Positions 28,201-38,613 of a stretch of DNA of 64,000 nt are shown one piece after another. The notes under the pieces were generated by a model. The model did no database searches, had not been told where the DNA came from, and worked only from the letters and a program-made list of their open reading frames with translations. The DNA lies in NCBI GenBank assembly GCA_947493195.1, contig CANLQG010000005.1, positions 1-64,000 on the forward strand, in the 5' to 3' direction. A program made the position numbers and the translations under genes. Each line of letters opens with the position of its first letter. Position 1 is the stretch's first letter. Source of the DNA: an uncultured Sphingomonadaceae bacterium. Lineage in GTDB: Bacteria; Pseudomonadota; Alphaproteobacteria; Sphingomonadales; Sphingomonadaceae.

Positions 28201-28716
28201 CCCGCCGATCAGGCCGCCATCGCCGCGCGGCGCGGTGTGCTGATCCACGCGCTGCTGGAACGCCTGCCCGACACACCGCGCGACCTGCGCGAAAGCGGCG
28301 GGCGGGCCTGGCTGCAACGGCACGGGCCGGATCTGCCCGATGCCGAACGCGACGAGATGCTTCAGCGGGCCTTGGCAGTCATCGACGAACCCGAATGGCA
28401 GGGTCTGTTCGGTCCCGATGCGCTGGCGGAAGTGCCGCTAGCCGCGACCGTCGGAGAACAGGTGATCGCCGGTACCGCAGACCGGCTGCTGGTAACGCCT
28501 GACAGGGTGCTGGTGGCCGATTTCAAGACAGCGCGCCGGCCACCGGGCAATCTGGCGCAGGTTCCAGCATCGACGATGCGGCAGATGGGCGCCTACGCCG
28601 CCGCGCTGGCGGTGATCTATCCGGACCGGGTGATAGAAGCCGCCGTGCTGTACACCCAGACGCCGCGGCTCATCCCCATTCCCGCAGACGTTCTTGCTCG
28701 TCACAAGCCGCAGTAG
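25273..28716 (+). CDS. addA: Double-strand break repair helicase AddA
   Basis: A 1147-residue UvrD-type helicase and nuclease, partner of AddB. Helicase motif I is SASAGTGKTQVLSARVL (K32), with LTFTKAGAAEMASRV (Ia), ILVDEAQDTNASQW (II), VVGDYKQAIFRFQGT (III), MTVHGSKGLQAPIVILAD (V) and LLYVAMTRAEEALFIGGA (VI). The C-terminal RecB-like nuclease has LIHALLERLP and VLVADFKTARRPP. The ATG at 25273 overlaps the addB stop. The C-terminal Pro-rich stretch (about residues 945-985) is a linker between helicase and nuclease. Confidence 0.97.
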   Translation: MSGKVFPLKDNQSLAVDPRDSVWLSASAGTGKTQVLSARVLRLLLTPGVRPEHILCLTFTKAGAAEMASRVNEVLANWVRMEDDRLVGDLRAIGADIDPETRARARTLFAAVLDCPGGGLRIDTIHAFSQWLLAAFPEEAGLIPGTRPMEDRDRDMLADRVLRELLVDWEESDAGAQSALESLSLRMGPDGARGWLMRCAAARGVWFGPGAWQPPMESRVKRLLGLDAGASRPDLAKLCADGAFDTGALRQWRAAHAAWGTKTALGCLEAIDAWLAGDHQARFDRCEDLTKALFTQKGDVRSLASLEKHDPNVADSASRVAEHLAAIREQATLLDLVDTITPALEVGRKFAIAWDEAKAREGLVDFDDLIMRAAKLLGNSDMSAWIRYKLDRRFDHILVDEAQDTNASQWAIIDALTDDFFAGLGQAEDRLRTIFVVGDYKQAIFRFQGTSPENFAAARASYARRLSDWVQGAAQARQGIDARTLKDLGLGRSYRTAQSVLAFVDEAIETIGHGNFGLDRKPDPHIGDDRPGLVTLWAPVHGHPDEVEEEGEDGPEIGVSEPERRMAEKIAEQIKRMWDGGFPLVKDKANPRNATPGDFMVLVRKRKELAGLIVAKLHAAGVPVAGVDRLRLGAPLAVKDLMAALRFAAQPRDDLSLACLLVSPIFGWSQDDLLEYAARDKGVALWDHLRDLEAGRPQEAVAMLSQLLALADFETPQALLHWVLLGPWKARGKLVARLGREANDPIDELLNAAQQFSASSTPSLQGFIRWFDAGEGELKREAEGAGDMVRVMTVHGSKGLQAPIVILADACGDPDASRASGLELQEELPGGEGRTIPLPALRSEERVGRIQAAADAAKAAEREEHWRLLYVAMTRAEEALFIGGALGKREKEPAEDSWYARLAPLFDAMPLDDPTWGWRLERGSHAEAVPHMSQQALPIPPVLPRWASTPIGPEPRPPRPLAPSAGTEEQGADPPLPADQAAIAARRGVLIHALLERLPDTPRDLRESGGRAWLQRHGPDLPDAERDEMLQRALAVIDEPEWQGLFGPDALAEVPLAATVGEQVIAGTADRLLVTPDRVLVADFKTARRPPGNLAQVPASTMRQMGAYAAALAVIYPDRVIEAAVLYTQTPRLIPIPADVLARHKPQ

Positions 28717-28808
28717 CACCGGCCCCAAGGAAAGCTTTTGTTGCCCAAGCATTGAGTCCCTGAACGAAGCGCCTAGTTAGGGTGCCAATTGAATTCAGGA
28801 GAACATTG

Positions 28809-29129
28809 ATGGCGACCGTGAACGTAACCGATGCCAGCTTCCAGTCAGACGTGCTGGACGCCGACAAGCCCGTGCTGGTGGATTTCTGGGCCGACTGGTG
28901 CGGCCCGTGCAAGATGATCGCGCCCGCACTGGAAGAGATTTCGGACGAGCTGGCCGACAAGGTAACGATCGCCAAGATGGACATCATGGAAAACCCCGAC
29001 GTGCCCGGCCAGATGGGCGTGCAGTCGATCCCCTACCTGGTCGTTTTCAAGGACGGCAAGCCGGTGGCCCAGCAGATGGGTGCCGCGCCTAAGAACGCGC
29101 TGAAGAGCTGGCTCGAAAGCGTCCTCTAG
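28809..29129 (+). CDS. trxA: Thioredoxin
   Basis: A 106-residue thioredoxin with active site FWADWCGPCKMIAP (WCGPC) and the cis-Pro in VQSIPYLVVF. It is the cytoplasmic dithiol reductant for ribonucleotide reductase, peroxiredoxins and Msr enzymes. The ATG at 28809 follows an AGGAG SD at 7-8 nt. It lies 92 bp after addA and so may have its own promoter. It converges with the phosphatase gene, leaving 4 bp between stops. Confidence 0.97.
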   Translation: MATVNVTDASFQSDVLDADKPVLVDFWADWCGPCKMIAPALEEISDELADKVTIAKMDIMENPDVPGQMGVQSIPYLVVFKDGKPVAQQMGAAPKNALKSWLESVL

Positions 29130-29133
29130 GCCG

Positions 29134-29940
29134 TCAGGCTTCAAGCGAATTAAGCCGCGCCGCCATGTCTTCCCACAGGGACGGTGTGGCGGCGGCGACC
29201 AGACCTTTGCGGTCCCATTCGTCCACCCTGTAGGGTGATCCGTCATCGGGCCGCGCAACCTTGCCGCCCGCTTCCTCCAGCCACAGGCAGCCCGCGGCAT
29301 GATCCCATGCCAGCGTGCGCTCGAATATCGACACGTCGTTCTCTCCCAGCGCCAGGCGCGGGTATTGCTCGGCAGCGCAATAGGGAATGTCGGTGAGGCG
29401 GTAGTTCGGGCAGATATGTTCGATCATCGCGGCACGTTTCGCATCGTCCATGAAAATCAGCGAGATCGCGGCAACGGGCGGGTCCTCTTCGGTGGTGCGT
29501 GCGGTGATCCGCTCTCCGCCGACATAGGCACCATTGCCGCGATGGGCGGCGCAAAACCGGCCCGAAAGGCAGTCGTAGATCCACCCGCTTTGCGCGACGC
29601 CATGATCGGCCTGCGCGATCAGGATGCCAAAGGGCGGCTGTCCGCTGGCGAAATTGCGCGTTCCGTCAATCGGATCGACGATCCAGCACGGCCCTTTCAA
29701 CCGTTCGAGCACGGATTTGTCCTCGTGCGCGGCTTCTTCCCCCACGCAAGGCAGGCCGGGGGCGAGCTTTGCCAGCCCTTCCTGCAGGGCAGCCTCGCTC
29801 TCCCTGTCGGCAATAGTGACGGGGTCGTTGCCACCCTTGTCCTCGACATGGTGATCGGCAAGGTTGCGGTAGCGCGGCAGGATGATCCGTTCGGTCACGT
29901 CGCGGCACAGGGCCAGGATTTCGCGGTCGATGACGCTCAT
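29134..29940 (-). CDS. hisN: Inositol monophosphatase family phosphatase, probable histidinol-phosphatase
   Basis: A 268-residue Mg-dependent phosphatase of the IMPase fold. Metal-binding motifs are GEEAAHE, WIVDPIDGTRNFASGQPPFG and AWDHAAGCLWLEEAGG. In alphaproteobacteria this subgroup often performs the histidinol-phosphate step of histidine synthesis (HisN); a 3'-phosphoadenosine or inositol phosphatase is the alternative. The ATG at 29940 overlaps the argJ stop by 4 bp, so it is co-translated after argJ. A longer start (29994) lies within argJ and is rejected. Confidence 0.85.
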   Translation of the reverse strand: MSVIDREILALCRDVTERIILPRYRNLADHHVEDKGGNDPVTIADRESEAALQEGLAKLAPGLPCVGEEAAHEDKSVLERLKGPCWIVDPIDGTRNFASGQPPFGILIAQADHGVAQSGWIYDCLSGRFCAAHRGNGAYVGGERITARTTEEDPPVAAISLIFMDDAKRAAMIEHICPNYRLTDIPYCAAEQYPRLALGENDVSIFERTLAWDHAAGCLWLEEAGGKVARPDDGSPYRVDEWDRKGLVAAATPSLWEDMAARLNSLEA

Positions 29941-31175
29941 GACCGGTAATCCGCATTGATCGCGATGTAGCCGTGGGTGAGATCGCAGGTCCACACCGTT
30001 GCCCGGCCTTCGCCAAGCCCCAGGTCGACGTCGATGTCGATCTCCCGCCCCTCCAGATGTTTCGCCACGGGCGCTTCGTCATAGTCGGGCAGGGGAAGGC
30101 CGTTCCTCGCCGCCCACACGCCGCCAAAGGCGATGCCCAGCTTGTCGCGGTCGGCAGGTTCGCCTGCCTTGCCCACCGCCATCACGACGCGGCCCCAGTT
30201 GGCATCACCGCCCGCGATCGCCGTCTTAACCAGAGGGGAATTGGCAACGGCGAGCCCCACGCGCCGGGCGCTCTCGTCCGATTCCGCGCCTCTTACGGTG
30301 ACCGCAATGAATTTCTGCGCGCCTTCGCCGTCGCGCACGACAAGGTGCGCCAACTGGCGGCAGATGTCGTGCAGCGCCGCCATGAAGGCATCGGCCCCGG
30401 CATCGTCGAAACCGGCAAGCAGCGCGTTGCCTGCCTTGCCGGTGGCGAATGCCAGCACGGTATCGCTGGTGGACGTGTCGCTATCCACGGTGATGCAGTT
30501 GAACGTGCCGGCACTGGCGGCGGAAAGGCACTGTTGCAGGAACGCCGGATCGACGGCCGCGTCGGTGAAGATGTAGCCGAGCATCGTCGCCATGTCGGGC
30601 GCAATCATGCCGCTGCCCTTGACGATACCGTTCAGGGTAACCTTCGTATCCCCCAGCATGGCGGTGGCGGTGGCACCCTTGGTGAAGGTGTCGGTGGTGC
30701 CGATGGTTCGGGCTGCTTCCTCATAGGATACTTCTGGCGCAACCAAGACCTTCGCGATGCCCGCCTCGGCCTTGTCCTTGGGCAGCGGCACGCCGATGAC
30801 CCCGGTAGAGGACACCAGAACGTCCGACGGCTTGCAATCGAGGTGGTGCGCCACCTGCGCCATGATCTGCTCCACCGCCTCGCGTCCGCGATAGCCGGTA
30901 AAGGCGTTGGAGTTGCCTGCATTGACCACCAGCGCGCGGGCCTGGCCCAGCTTCACCTGTTCACGCCCCAGTTCCACCTCGCTGGAACAGCAGACGTTGC
31001 GGGTGAATACGCCTGCCAGCGCCGTGCCCTCTGCCAGTTCGGCATAGGTGAGATCGGCCCTGTCCCAGTTCTTGTAACCCGCACGCGCAACGCGAAGTGT
31101 CACACCCTTGATCGCGGGCATGTCGGGAAAGGGCAGGGCGAGCGGCGATCTTTCTAGGTCCATGCCCGCCGCCAT
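29937..31175 (-). CDS. argJ: Bifunctional glutamate N-acetyltransferase / amino-acid acetyltransferase
   Basis: A 412-residue enzyme that recycles the acetyl group from N-acetylornithine to glutamate in the cyclic arginine pathway and may also use acetyl-CoA. The self-cleavage site is conserved in KGSGMIAPDMATMLGYIFTDA (cleavage before Thr of ATML). ALVVNAGNSNAFTG near the N-terminus and ANWGRVVMAVGKAG near the C-terminus are family blocks. It lies upstream of, and overlaps, the phosphatase gene. Confidence 0.96.
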   Translation of the reverse strand: MAAGMDLERSPLALPFPDMPAIKGVTLRVARAGYKNWDRADLTYAELAEGTALAGVFTRNVCCSSEVELGREQVKLGQARALVVNAGNSNAFTGYRGREAVEQIMAQVAHHLDCKPSDVLVSSTGVIGVPLPKDKAEAGIAKVLVAPEVSYEEAARTIGTTDTFTKGATATAMLGDTKVTLNGIVKGSGMIAPDMATMLGYIFTDAAVDPAFLQQCLSAASAGTFNCITVDSDTSTSDTVLAFATGKAGNALLAGFDDAGADAFMAALHDICRQLAHLVVRDGEGAQKFIAVTVRGAESDESARRVGLAVANSPLVKTAIAGGDANWGRVVMAVGKAGEPADRDKLGIAFGGVWAARNGLPLPDYDEAPVAKHLEGREIDIDVDLGLGEGRATVWTCDLTHGYIAINADYRS

Positions 31176-31269
31176 AAAGGCCCTTTACCTGCGCGCCAAC
31201 ACGACAATTCACGGCTGCAAAAGCTTCGCTGGTGGACTTTGAGGAATGACGCGCTATCTGGAAGGCGAG

Positions 31270-31527
31270 ATGTTACGCCAATTGCTTACCCTGCTTGCGC
31301 TTGTTTCGGGCCTCGGCCTGGTCGCTACGCCTGCCGTGGCGGCACAGGCCAATGTGGTAAGCGTGGCGGCATCGGGCGATGCATCGGACTGCCAGGTTGT
31401 CACCCTGCCGCTGGAACTGGCGCGCGCCAAGGCGCGTGATCCGCAGGTCCGGCAGCCGTGCAGGCCGCGGGCCCTCATCGTACATACGCCCGCCGTGCAG
31501 TTACAGGCAGACCGCGCGCACGAATAG
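31270..31527 (+). CDS. Small secreted protein, unknown function
   Basis: An 85-residue protein with a Sec signal peptide (MLRQLLTLLALVSGLGLVATPAVAA). A short mature part contains two Cys (SDCQVV and RQPCRP), perhaps a disulfide pair. An upstream ATG at 31246 has its SD almost touching it; the ATG at 31270 with GGAAGG upstream gives a normal signal peptide and is preferred. No family is recognised. It lies between argJ (divergent) and secA. Confidence 0.65.
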   Translation: MLRQLLTLLALVSGLGLVATPAVAAQANVVSVAASGDASDCQVVTLPLELARAKARDPQVRQPCRPRALIVHTPAVQLQADRAHE

Positions 31528-31616
31528 CGCCGCATTCTCCTTACATCGCCTGATTAATTCCGGCTGCGCACTCATGCGCGGCCTCTTTCCATATTATCTG
31601 ACAGGATAGGCCCACC

Positions 31617-34424
<2,808 letters not shown>

Positions 34425-34452
34425 CGGCTTGTTTGCGCGCGCAATACCGATA

Positions 34453-34480
34453 GCATGGGGGCGAAGGAGAGCCCCCATGC
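34453..34480 (+). promoter_or_regulatory. RNA hairpin enclosing the SD and start codon of the next gene
   Basis: A perfect 10-bp inverted repeat, GCATGGGGGC (34453-34462) and GCCCCCATGC (34471-34480), is separated by the 8-nt loop GAAGGAGA. The loop is the SD, and the ATG start (34477-34479) lies in the 3' arm. There is no T-tract, so it is not a typical terminator of secA. It could hold back translation of the gene at 34477, or simply cap secA mRNA ends. Confidence 0.7.
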
Positions 34481-35247
34481 CATCCACTTGTAGGCTTATC
34501 GTTGCCGCCACGTCGAGCCTTGCCGCGTTAGCCCTCGTCGGCTGTTCGTCACTCGAATCACCAGCCCCGGTCAGTTACGCGCTGGCCGACATGGACGATT
34601 ACATCATGGCCGCAGTGCTCAGCCCCGCACGCCCGGCCGAGGACAAGGCACGTGACGAGACGCGCCAGCCGGAAGAGATCGTCGCATTTGCCGGTGTGCA
34701 GCGCGGTGACACGATTGCCGAGATGGCGCCGGGCGGCGGTTACTACACGCGCATCCTGTCACAAACAGTCGGGCCGGAGGGCAAGGTCTATGCCCTGATG
34801 CCGTCCTTCTACGCCAACCGCGAAGGCGGGCTCGACACCATCAATGCCATCGCCGAACAGTACGGCAACGTGAAGGTCGTCGTGGTGGAAGGCTACGACA
34901 CGGTTTCGCTGCCGGAACAGGTCGACCTCGTCTGGACGACGGAAAACTATCACGACTTCGCCAACGGCGATATTGGCGTGACGAATGCCTGGGCCTTCGA
35001 TGTGTTGAAACCCGGCGGCACCTACTTCGTGGAAGACCACGCAGCCCCCGGTACCGGCCTTGCAGCCACCTCAACCCTCCACCGCATAGATCCTGCCGCC
35101 GTGCGCGAGCAGGTGGCCGCCGCCGGCTTCACGCTGGAAGCGGAAAGCGACGTGCTGCGAAACCCGGCAGACCCGCATACGGCCGGACCGCGGGAATTCG
35201 ATGGCGTAACCGACAAGTTCGCCTTCCGGTTCAGGAAACCGGGTTAG
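34477..35247 (+). CDS. Lipoprotein-anchored class I SAM-dependent methyltransferase-like protein
   Basis: A 256-residue protein with a lipoprotein-type signal (LAALALVGCSSLES) and a methyltransferase-like fold. Motif I is GDTIAEMAPGGGYYTRIL, followed by GKVYALMP, a WTTENYHDF acidic/aromatic strand and LKPGGTYFVEDHAA. It resembles the COG4798-type predicted methyltransferases, which carry signal peptides though SAM is cytoplasmic, so catalysis is uncertain. The ATG at 34477 is enclosed in a hairpin. A longer frame (34339) overlaps secA and is rejected. Confidence 0.83.
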   Translation: MPSTCRLIVAATSSLAALALVGCSSLESPAPVSYALADMDDYIMAAVLSPARPAEDKARDETRQPEEIVAFAGVQRGDTIAEMAPGGGYYTRILSQTVGPEGKVYALMPSFYANREGGLDTINAIAEQYGNVKVVVVEGYDTVSLPEQVDLVWTTENYHDFANGDIGVTNAWAFDVLKPGGTYFVEDHAAPGTGLAATSTLHRIDPAAVREQVAAAGFTLEAESDVLRNPADPHTAGPREFDGVTDKFAFRFRKPG

Positions 35248-35349
35248 CAAAACGCACCTCGGACCCTGGTTGCACCTCCGGAAATACTGGAGAAAAATTT
35301 TTCCGTATTTGATGGAACCGCTCGCGACCTAGCGCATTACTGCGAATAC

Positions 35350-35402
35350 AAGGCTGCGCTTTCTCCCTGGCTGACGAGTCAAAGAAGCGCGGCCTTTGTT
35401 TT
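35350..35402 (+). terminator. Probable rho-independent terminator
   Basis: The stem AAGGCTGCGCTT / AAGCGCGGCCTT (one G·U pair) has a loop of about 20 nt and is followed by TGTTTT. It lies about 100 bp after the methyltransferase-like gene. The long loop lowers confidence. Confidence 0.55.
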
Positions 35403-35482
35403 GCCCGGAGAAGACAGTTTCCGTGAGGAGTGCCGATCCCCCAATGCTGGTGGAAGGTCTTCTGCCCGCCTGGCTTCCATGG

Positions 35483-35497
35483 TTAACTTCGTTTTAA
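35483..35497 (+). promoter_or_regulatory. Putative CtrA-binding site (TTAA-N7-TTAA)
   Basis: TTAA-CTTCGTT-TTAA matches the full CtrA consensus (TTAA-N7-TTAA, often TTAAC). It lies 46 bp upstream of the radical SAM start codon, a position where CtrA could act on that promoter. It is the only full site noticed in the window. Confidence 0.55.
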
Positions 35498-35542
35498 CGG
35501 CTTGCTGCGACACCCTTCGTAACTCAGACGAAGGGGCGATTA

Positions 35543-36493
35543 ATGCTGCACTCGATTTTTTCCCGGAAGCGCCATCCCGAGGCGATCTTCATCCAGTTGA
35601 CGACCGGTTGCAACGCCAAGTGCACCAGTTGCCCGCACCCTTTCACCTACGGAGCCGAAGGGTATCACCAGACCGGTAACATGACGCAGGCCACCTGGGA
35701 TGAGATCATCCGGCAGGTCGCCGTAGAAGATTTTCGCGGTCAGATCGGCCTTTATCTTCATCACGAGCCACTGCTGGTCAAATCGCTAGGGCAGAAGATC
35801 AAGGACGTGAACGAAAAGACCAATGCCTACGTCGTGCTTTCGACAAACGGCGCCTTGCTGACCGCAGACCGGCGCAAGGAATTGCTGGAAGCCGGCCCGC
35901 GCCAGGTCCACGTGAACATGAGCTCTGCGGAACCAGGTCAGTATGAGGAGATCATGAAGCTGAACTGGGAAGTGACCCGGCTCAACACCCATGCGTTCAT
36001 CGAGGAAGCAAAAGGCAAGATCGACATCGAGATCAACTGCCCCGTGTTGCCCAATGTCGACACACAGCAACTGGTTGACGAATTCCCCATGGTGAAGGTC
36101 AACGTGGAATACTGGGCCAACAGTCGTGGTGGCTTGCTTGAAGACGTGTCGGCCGAGGGCGCGGGAAGCCGCTTCAAGGTCAAGGAAGCGTGCAACCAGC
36201 CCTCGCAGAACTTCAACGTCCTCTGGGATGGCTCGGTAATCGTATGCTGCATGGACTGGAGCCATGAGAGCAAGTCGAGTTTCCCGACAATTTTCGAGAA
36301 CGACATGTTCGCCACCTATAATGGCGAGACCATGAGCGCGATCCGCGAGGAATTCCAGTGCGGCAACTATGGCCGCTTCGAAATGTGCAACAAATGCGCG
36401 GACGAAATGAATTTCAACAAGGGCGAGCCTATCCGCCAGGTAGATCGCATCGCTGCGTTCGCCCAGCGAGCGACGCAGAAGCTCGCTAGCTAG
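35543..36493 (+). CDS. Radical SAM protein with SPASM-like C-terminus
   Basis: A 316-residue radical SAM enzyme. The cluster motif CNAKCTSC (Cys-x3-Cys-x2-Cys, about residues 23-30) is in the TTGC context, with the beta-barrel segments LYLHHEPLL and LSTNGALLT. The C-terminal part has a SPASM-like Cys set: EACNQP, VIVCCMDWS and QCGNYGRFEMCNKCADE, expected to bind auxiliary 4Fe-4S clusters. Substrate is unknown; relatives modify peptides or sugars. It is followed by an acyltransferase (27 bp), suggesting a small cell-surface or modification cassette. A CtrA-type box lies upstream. Confidence 0.87.
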   Translation: MLHSIFSRKRHPEAIFIQLTTGCNAKCTSCPHPFTYGAEGYHQTGNMTQATWDEIIRQVAVEDFRGQIGLYLHHEPLLVKSLGQKIKDVNEKTNAYVVLSTNGALLTADRRKELLEAGPRQVHVNMSSAEPGQYEEIMKLNWEVTRLNTHAFIEEAKGKIDIEINCPVLPNVDTQQLVDEFPMVKVNVEYWANSRGGLLEDVSAEGAGSRFKVKEACNQPSQNFNVLWDGSVIVCCMDWSHESKSSFPTIFENDMFATYNGETMSAIREEFQCGNYGRFEMCNKCADEMNFNKGEPIRQVDRIAAFAQRATQKLAS

Positions 36494-36520
36494 GTTGGCA
36501 GGGTCCGGTCGGGGCTGCAT

Positions 36521-37501
36521 ATGACACGACTTCACGGTCTCGACGCGCTGCGCGGCGTGGCGGCGCTGGCCGTGTTCCTGCACCACCTTTGCCATTACTA
36601 CTTCCTGCCCGACCTGCTGCCCATTGCAGGGCGCTCGGTCGACCTGTTCTTCGCGCTTTCCGGCTTCGTGATGGCGCGAACCTATGACGCCAGGTTGCGC
36701 GAAGGGCTTGGTGCCACCCGCTTCCTGCTGAAACGGTACAACCGGCTCGCCCCATGCGCTTTCATCGGCGGGGGCATCGGCTTCGTCTTCGCCGTGGCGA
36801 CGGGGTATTTCCCGACCCACGTCGTGGTCGCAGGCGTGATCGGGACGATTCTGTTCCTTCCCGTACCCATCGGTGCCTTCACCTACCCCCTCAACGGCGC
36901 GGCCTGGTCTTTGACTGTCGAGCTGTTCCTGAACTGGTTGCACGGCGCGTTCCTGGCCCGGCGCGAGCGGCTGTGGCTGGTGCTTGCCGTGGCTGTCGCG
37001 CTCTATGCAATCGTCGCCTGGCGCGACGGCGGTACGCACTCGCTCAGCAGCATGGCATACCTGCCCAACACCCTGCTGCGAGGCTTGGCGTGTTACGTGA
37101 TCGGGGTAATCGTCTACCGCACTTGCGGCGACCGCGCCCTGTGGCGCAGCGCGGCGCCTGCGGTGATCGCCTTTCCATTCGTCACAGCGGCCTTGCAGTA
37201 CGCCCTCACTGACTGGTTAGCCTCGTTGGTATTCCTCGGCCTGATCCCCGTTTTCATCCGGGGGACGCTGGGCGCGATGCCGGCTGCCGTCGGCGGCGTA
37301 TTGGGCGGCCTGTCGTACCCGCTCTACGCGACCCATTTCCCGATCATCCTGTTCAGCCGGGCGCTGGGCATCAGCGCGCTTGGCACCACCGCAATCTGCC
37401 TGGCGGTTGCGGCATTGCTGATGCTGACGGTGGAAGCGGCGAGGACCGGGAAGGGCAAGACGAGCGTGCCCGAAAAGATGCGTGCGCCGCATCCGGGTTG
37501 A
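36521..37501 (+). CDS. Acyltransferase 3 (OafA/YrhL-type) membrane protein
   Basis: A 326-residue multi-pass membrane protein with about 9-10 helices. The N-terminal motif LDALRGVAALAVFLHHLCHYYF and the VDLFFALSGFVMA segment are diagnostic of acyltransferase family 3. These enzymes O-acylate envelope sugars such as O-antigen, exopolysaccharide or peptidoglycan. No SGNH domain is fused. It is likely co-transcribed with the radical SAM gene. The SD is weak. tRNA-Asn follows on the other strand. Confidence 0.88.
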   Translation: MTRLHGLDALRGVAALAVFLHHLCHYYFLPDLLPIAGRSVDLFFALSGFVMARTYDARLREGLGATRFLLKRYNRLAPCAFIGGGIGFVFAVATGYFPTHVVVAGVIGTILFLPVPIGAFTYPLNGAAWSLTVELFLNWLHGAFLARRERLWLVLAVAVALYAIVAWRDGGTHSLSSMAYLPNTLLRGLACYVIGVIVYRTCGDRALWRSAAPAVIAFPFVTAALQYALTDWLASLVFLGLIPVFIRGTLGAMPAAVGGVLGGLSYPLYATHFPIILFSRALGISALGTTAICLAVAALLMLTVEAARTGKGKTSVPEKMRAPHPG

Positions 37502-37562
37502 TCGCTTCCGGCTGATTTGCGTCTGGCTTTCCACCGCGAACCGCGTTCAGCGAAGTGGAAAA

Positions 37563-37637
37563 TGGCTCCCCGAGTTGGATTCGAACCAACGACCAAGTGA
37601 TTAACAGTCACCTACTCTACCGCTGAGCTATCGGGGA
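37563..37637 (-). tRNA. tRNA-Asn(GTT)
   Basis: A 75-nt cloverleaf on the minus strand. The acceptor TCCCCGA pairs with TCGGGGA, the D-loop is GCTCAGCGGTAGAG, the anticodon arm contains GACTGTTAATC (anticodon GTT), the T-arm is GTTGGTTCGAATCCAAC, the discriminator is G, and CCA is encoded. Confidence 0.97.
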
Positions 37638-37710
37638 GCAGCCCGTCAGGCAGGTGAGCGCCTATATGGGCCGTGATTCCGTTTGGCAAGTGTGGAATTG
37701 CAGGCTTTCG

Positions 37711-38502
37711 TCAAACCGCGAACTGTTCGGCCACGATGCGCTCGTCCAACGCCTGGTGCGGATCGAACAGCAGCGTCATCTCCATGTCGCGCGCCACTTC
37801 GATATGCACCTCCGCCACGTCGCGCACTTCCTTCGAATCGGCCACCGCGGCAACCGGGCGCTTGGCCGGTTCGTTGACCCGAAAGCGCACCTTGCTCCTG
37901 TCGGGCAGGATGGCGCCGCGCCAGCGCCGTGGCCTGAAAGGGCTGATCGGGGTGAGGGCGAGCATGTTCGAATCGAGCGGCAGGATCGGGCCATTGGCCG
38001 AGAGGTTGTAAGCCGTGGACCCCACTGGCGTGGACAGCAGGATCCCGTCGCCCGCCAGTTCCGGAATGCGAACCCGGCCATTGACGGATATCTCGACCTT
38101 TGCCGTTTGCCGCGTTTCACGCAGCAGGCTGACTTCGTTGATGGCGCAATAGGTGTGCGTCTCGCCGCTCTGCGTCGTCACGTGCATGCGCAGTGGCAGC
38201 ACCGACATCGGCTTGGCCTCGCTCAGCCGCTGACCAAGGCCGCTGGCACCGTGATAGCGGTTCATCAGAAAGCCTACGGTGCCCAGGTTCAGCCCGAACA
38301 CCGGACGGGTCTTGCCGCCATCCAGCATGGTGTGAAGGGTATCCAGCATCGTCCCGTCGCCGCCCAGCGTGATGATCGCCTCGGCCTCGTCCTCGCTGAC
38401 GAAATCGTAGCGACTGCGCAGTTCGTCGGCGGCCCGGCGGGCCCGGTCGCTTTGCGAATGGACCAGGGCCAGCTTCTGGAATTTCGGGTTATCGCCTGCC
38501 AC
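37711..38502 (-). CDS. nadK: NAD kinase
   Basis: A 263-residue kinase that phosphorylates NAD to NADP. It has the GGDGT motif in IITLGGDGTMLDTLH, NLGTVGFLMN, and the CAINEVSLLRE and AGDGILLSTPVGSTAYNLSANGPIL segments of the active site. Length is typical of the proteobacterial enzyme. It is divergent to the EAL gene, leaving about 110 bp between starts. tRNA-Asn lies downstream. Confidence 0.96.
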   Translation of the reverse strand: MAGDNPKFQKLALVHSQSDRARRAADELRSRYDFVSEDEAEAIITLGGDGTMLDTLHTMLDGGKTRPVFGLNLGTVGFLMNRYHGASGLGQRLSEAKPMSVLPLRMHVTTQSGETHTYCAINEVSLLRETRQTAKVEISVNGRVRIPELAGDGILLSTPVGSTAYNLSANGPILPLDSNMLALTPISPFRPRRWRGAILPDRSKVRFRVNEPAKRPVAAVADSKEVRDVAEVHIEVARDMEMTLLFDPHQALDERIVAEQFAV

Positions 38503-38613
38503 GAACTGTATCCTCCCGCCGTGCGTGGCGCGACCCTATGGAGCAGCGTCCCGATTTGCAACGGGACTGTCGGTTGGCAAGACTTGCCCCGTGGATTAGG
38601 CCAACAGCCACAC

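Larger units (their letters stand above)
35248..35542. other. 295-bp intergenic region with terminator-like hairpin and CtrA-type box
   Basis: No gene is seen. It holds an A/T-rich dyad near 35278-35313 (AAATAC…GTATTT around AAAAATTTTT), a terminator-like hairpin at 35350-35402 and a TTAA-N7-TTAA box at 35483-35497 before the radical SAM gene. It is noticeably less GC-rich than its surroundings. Confidence 0.6.
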
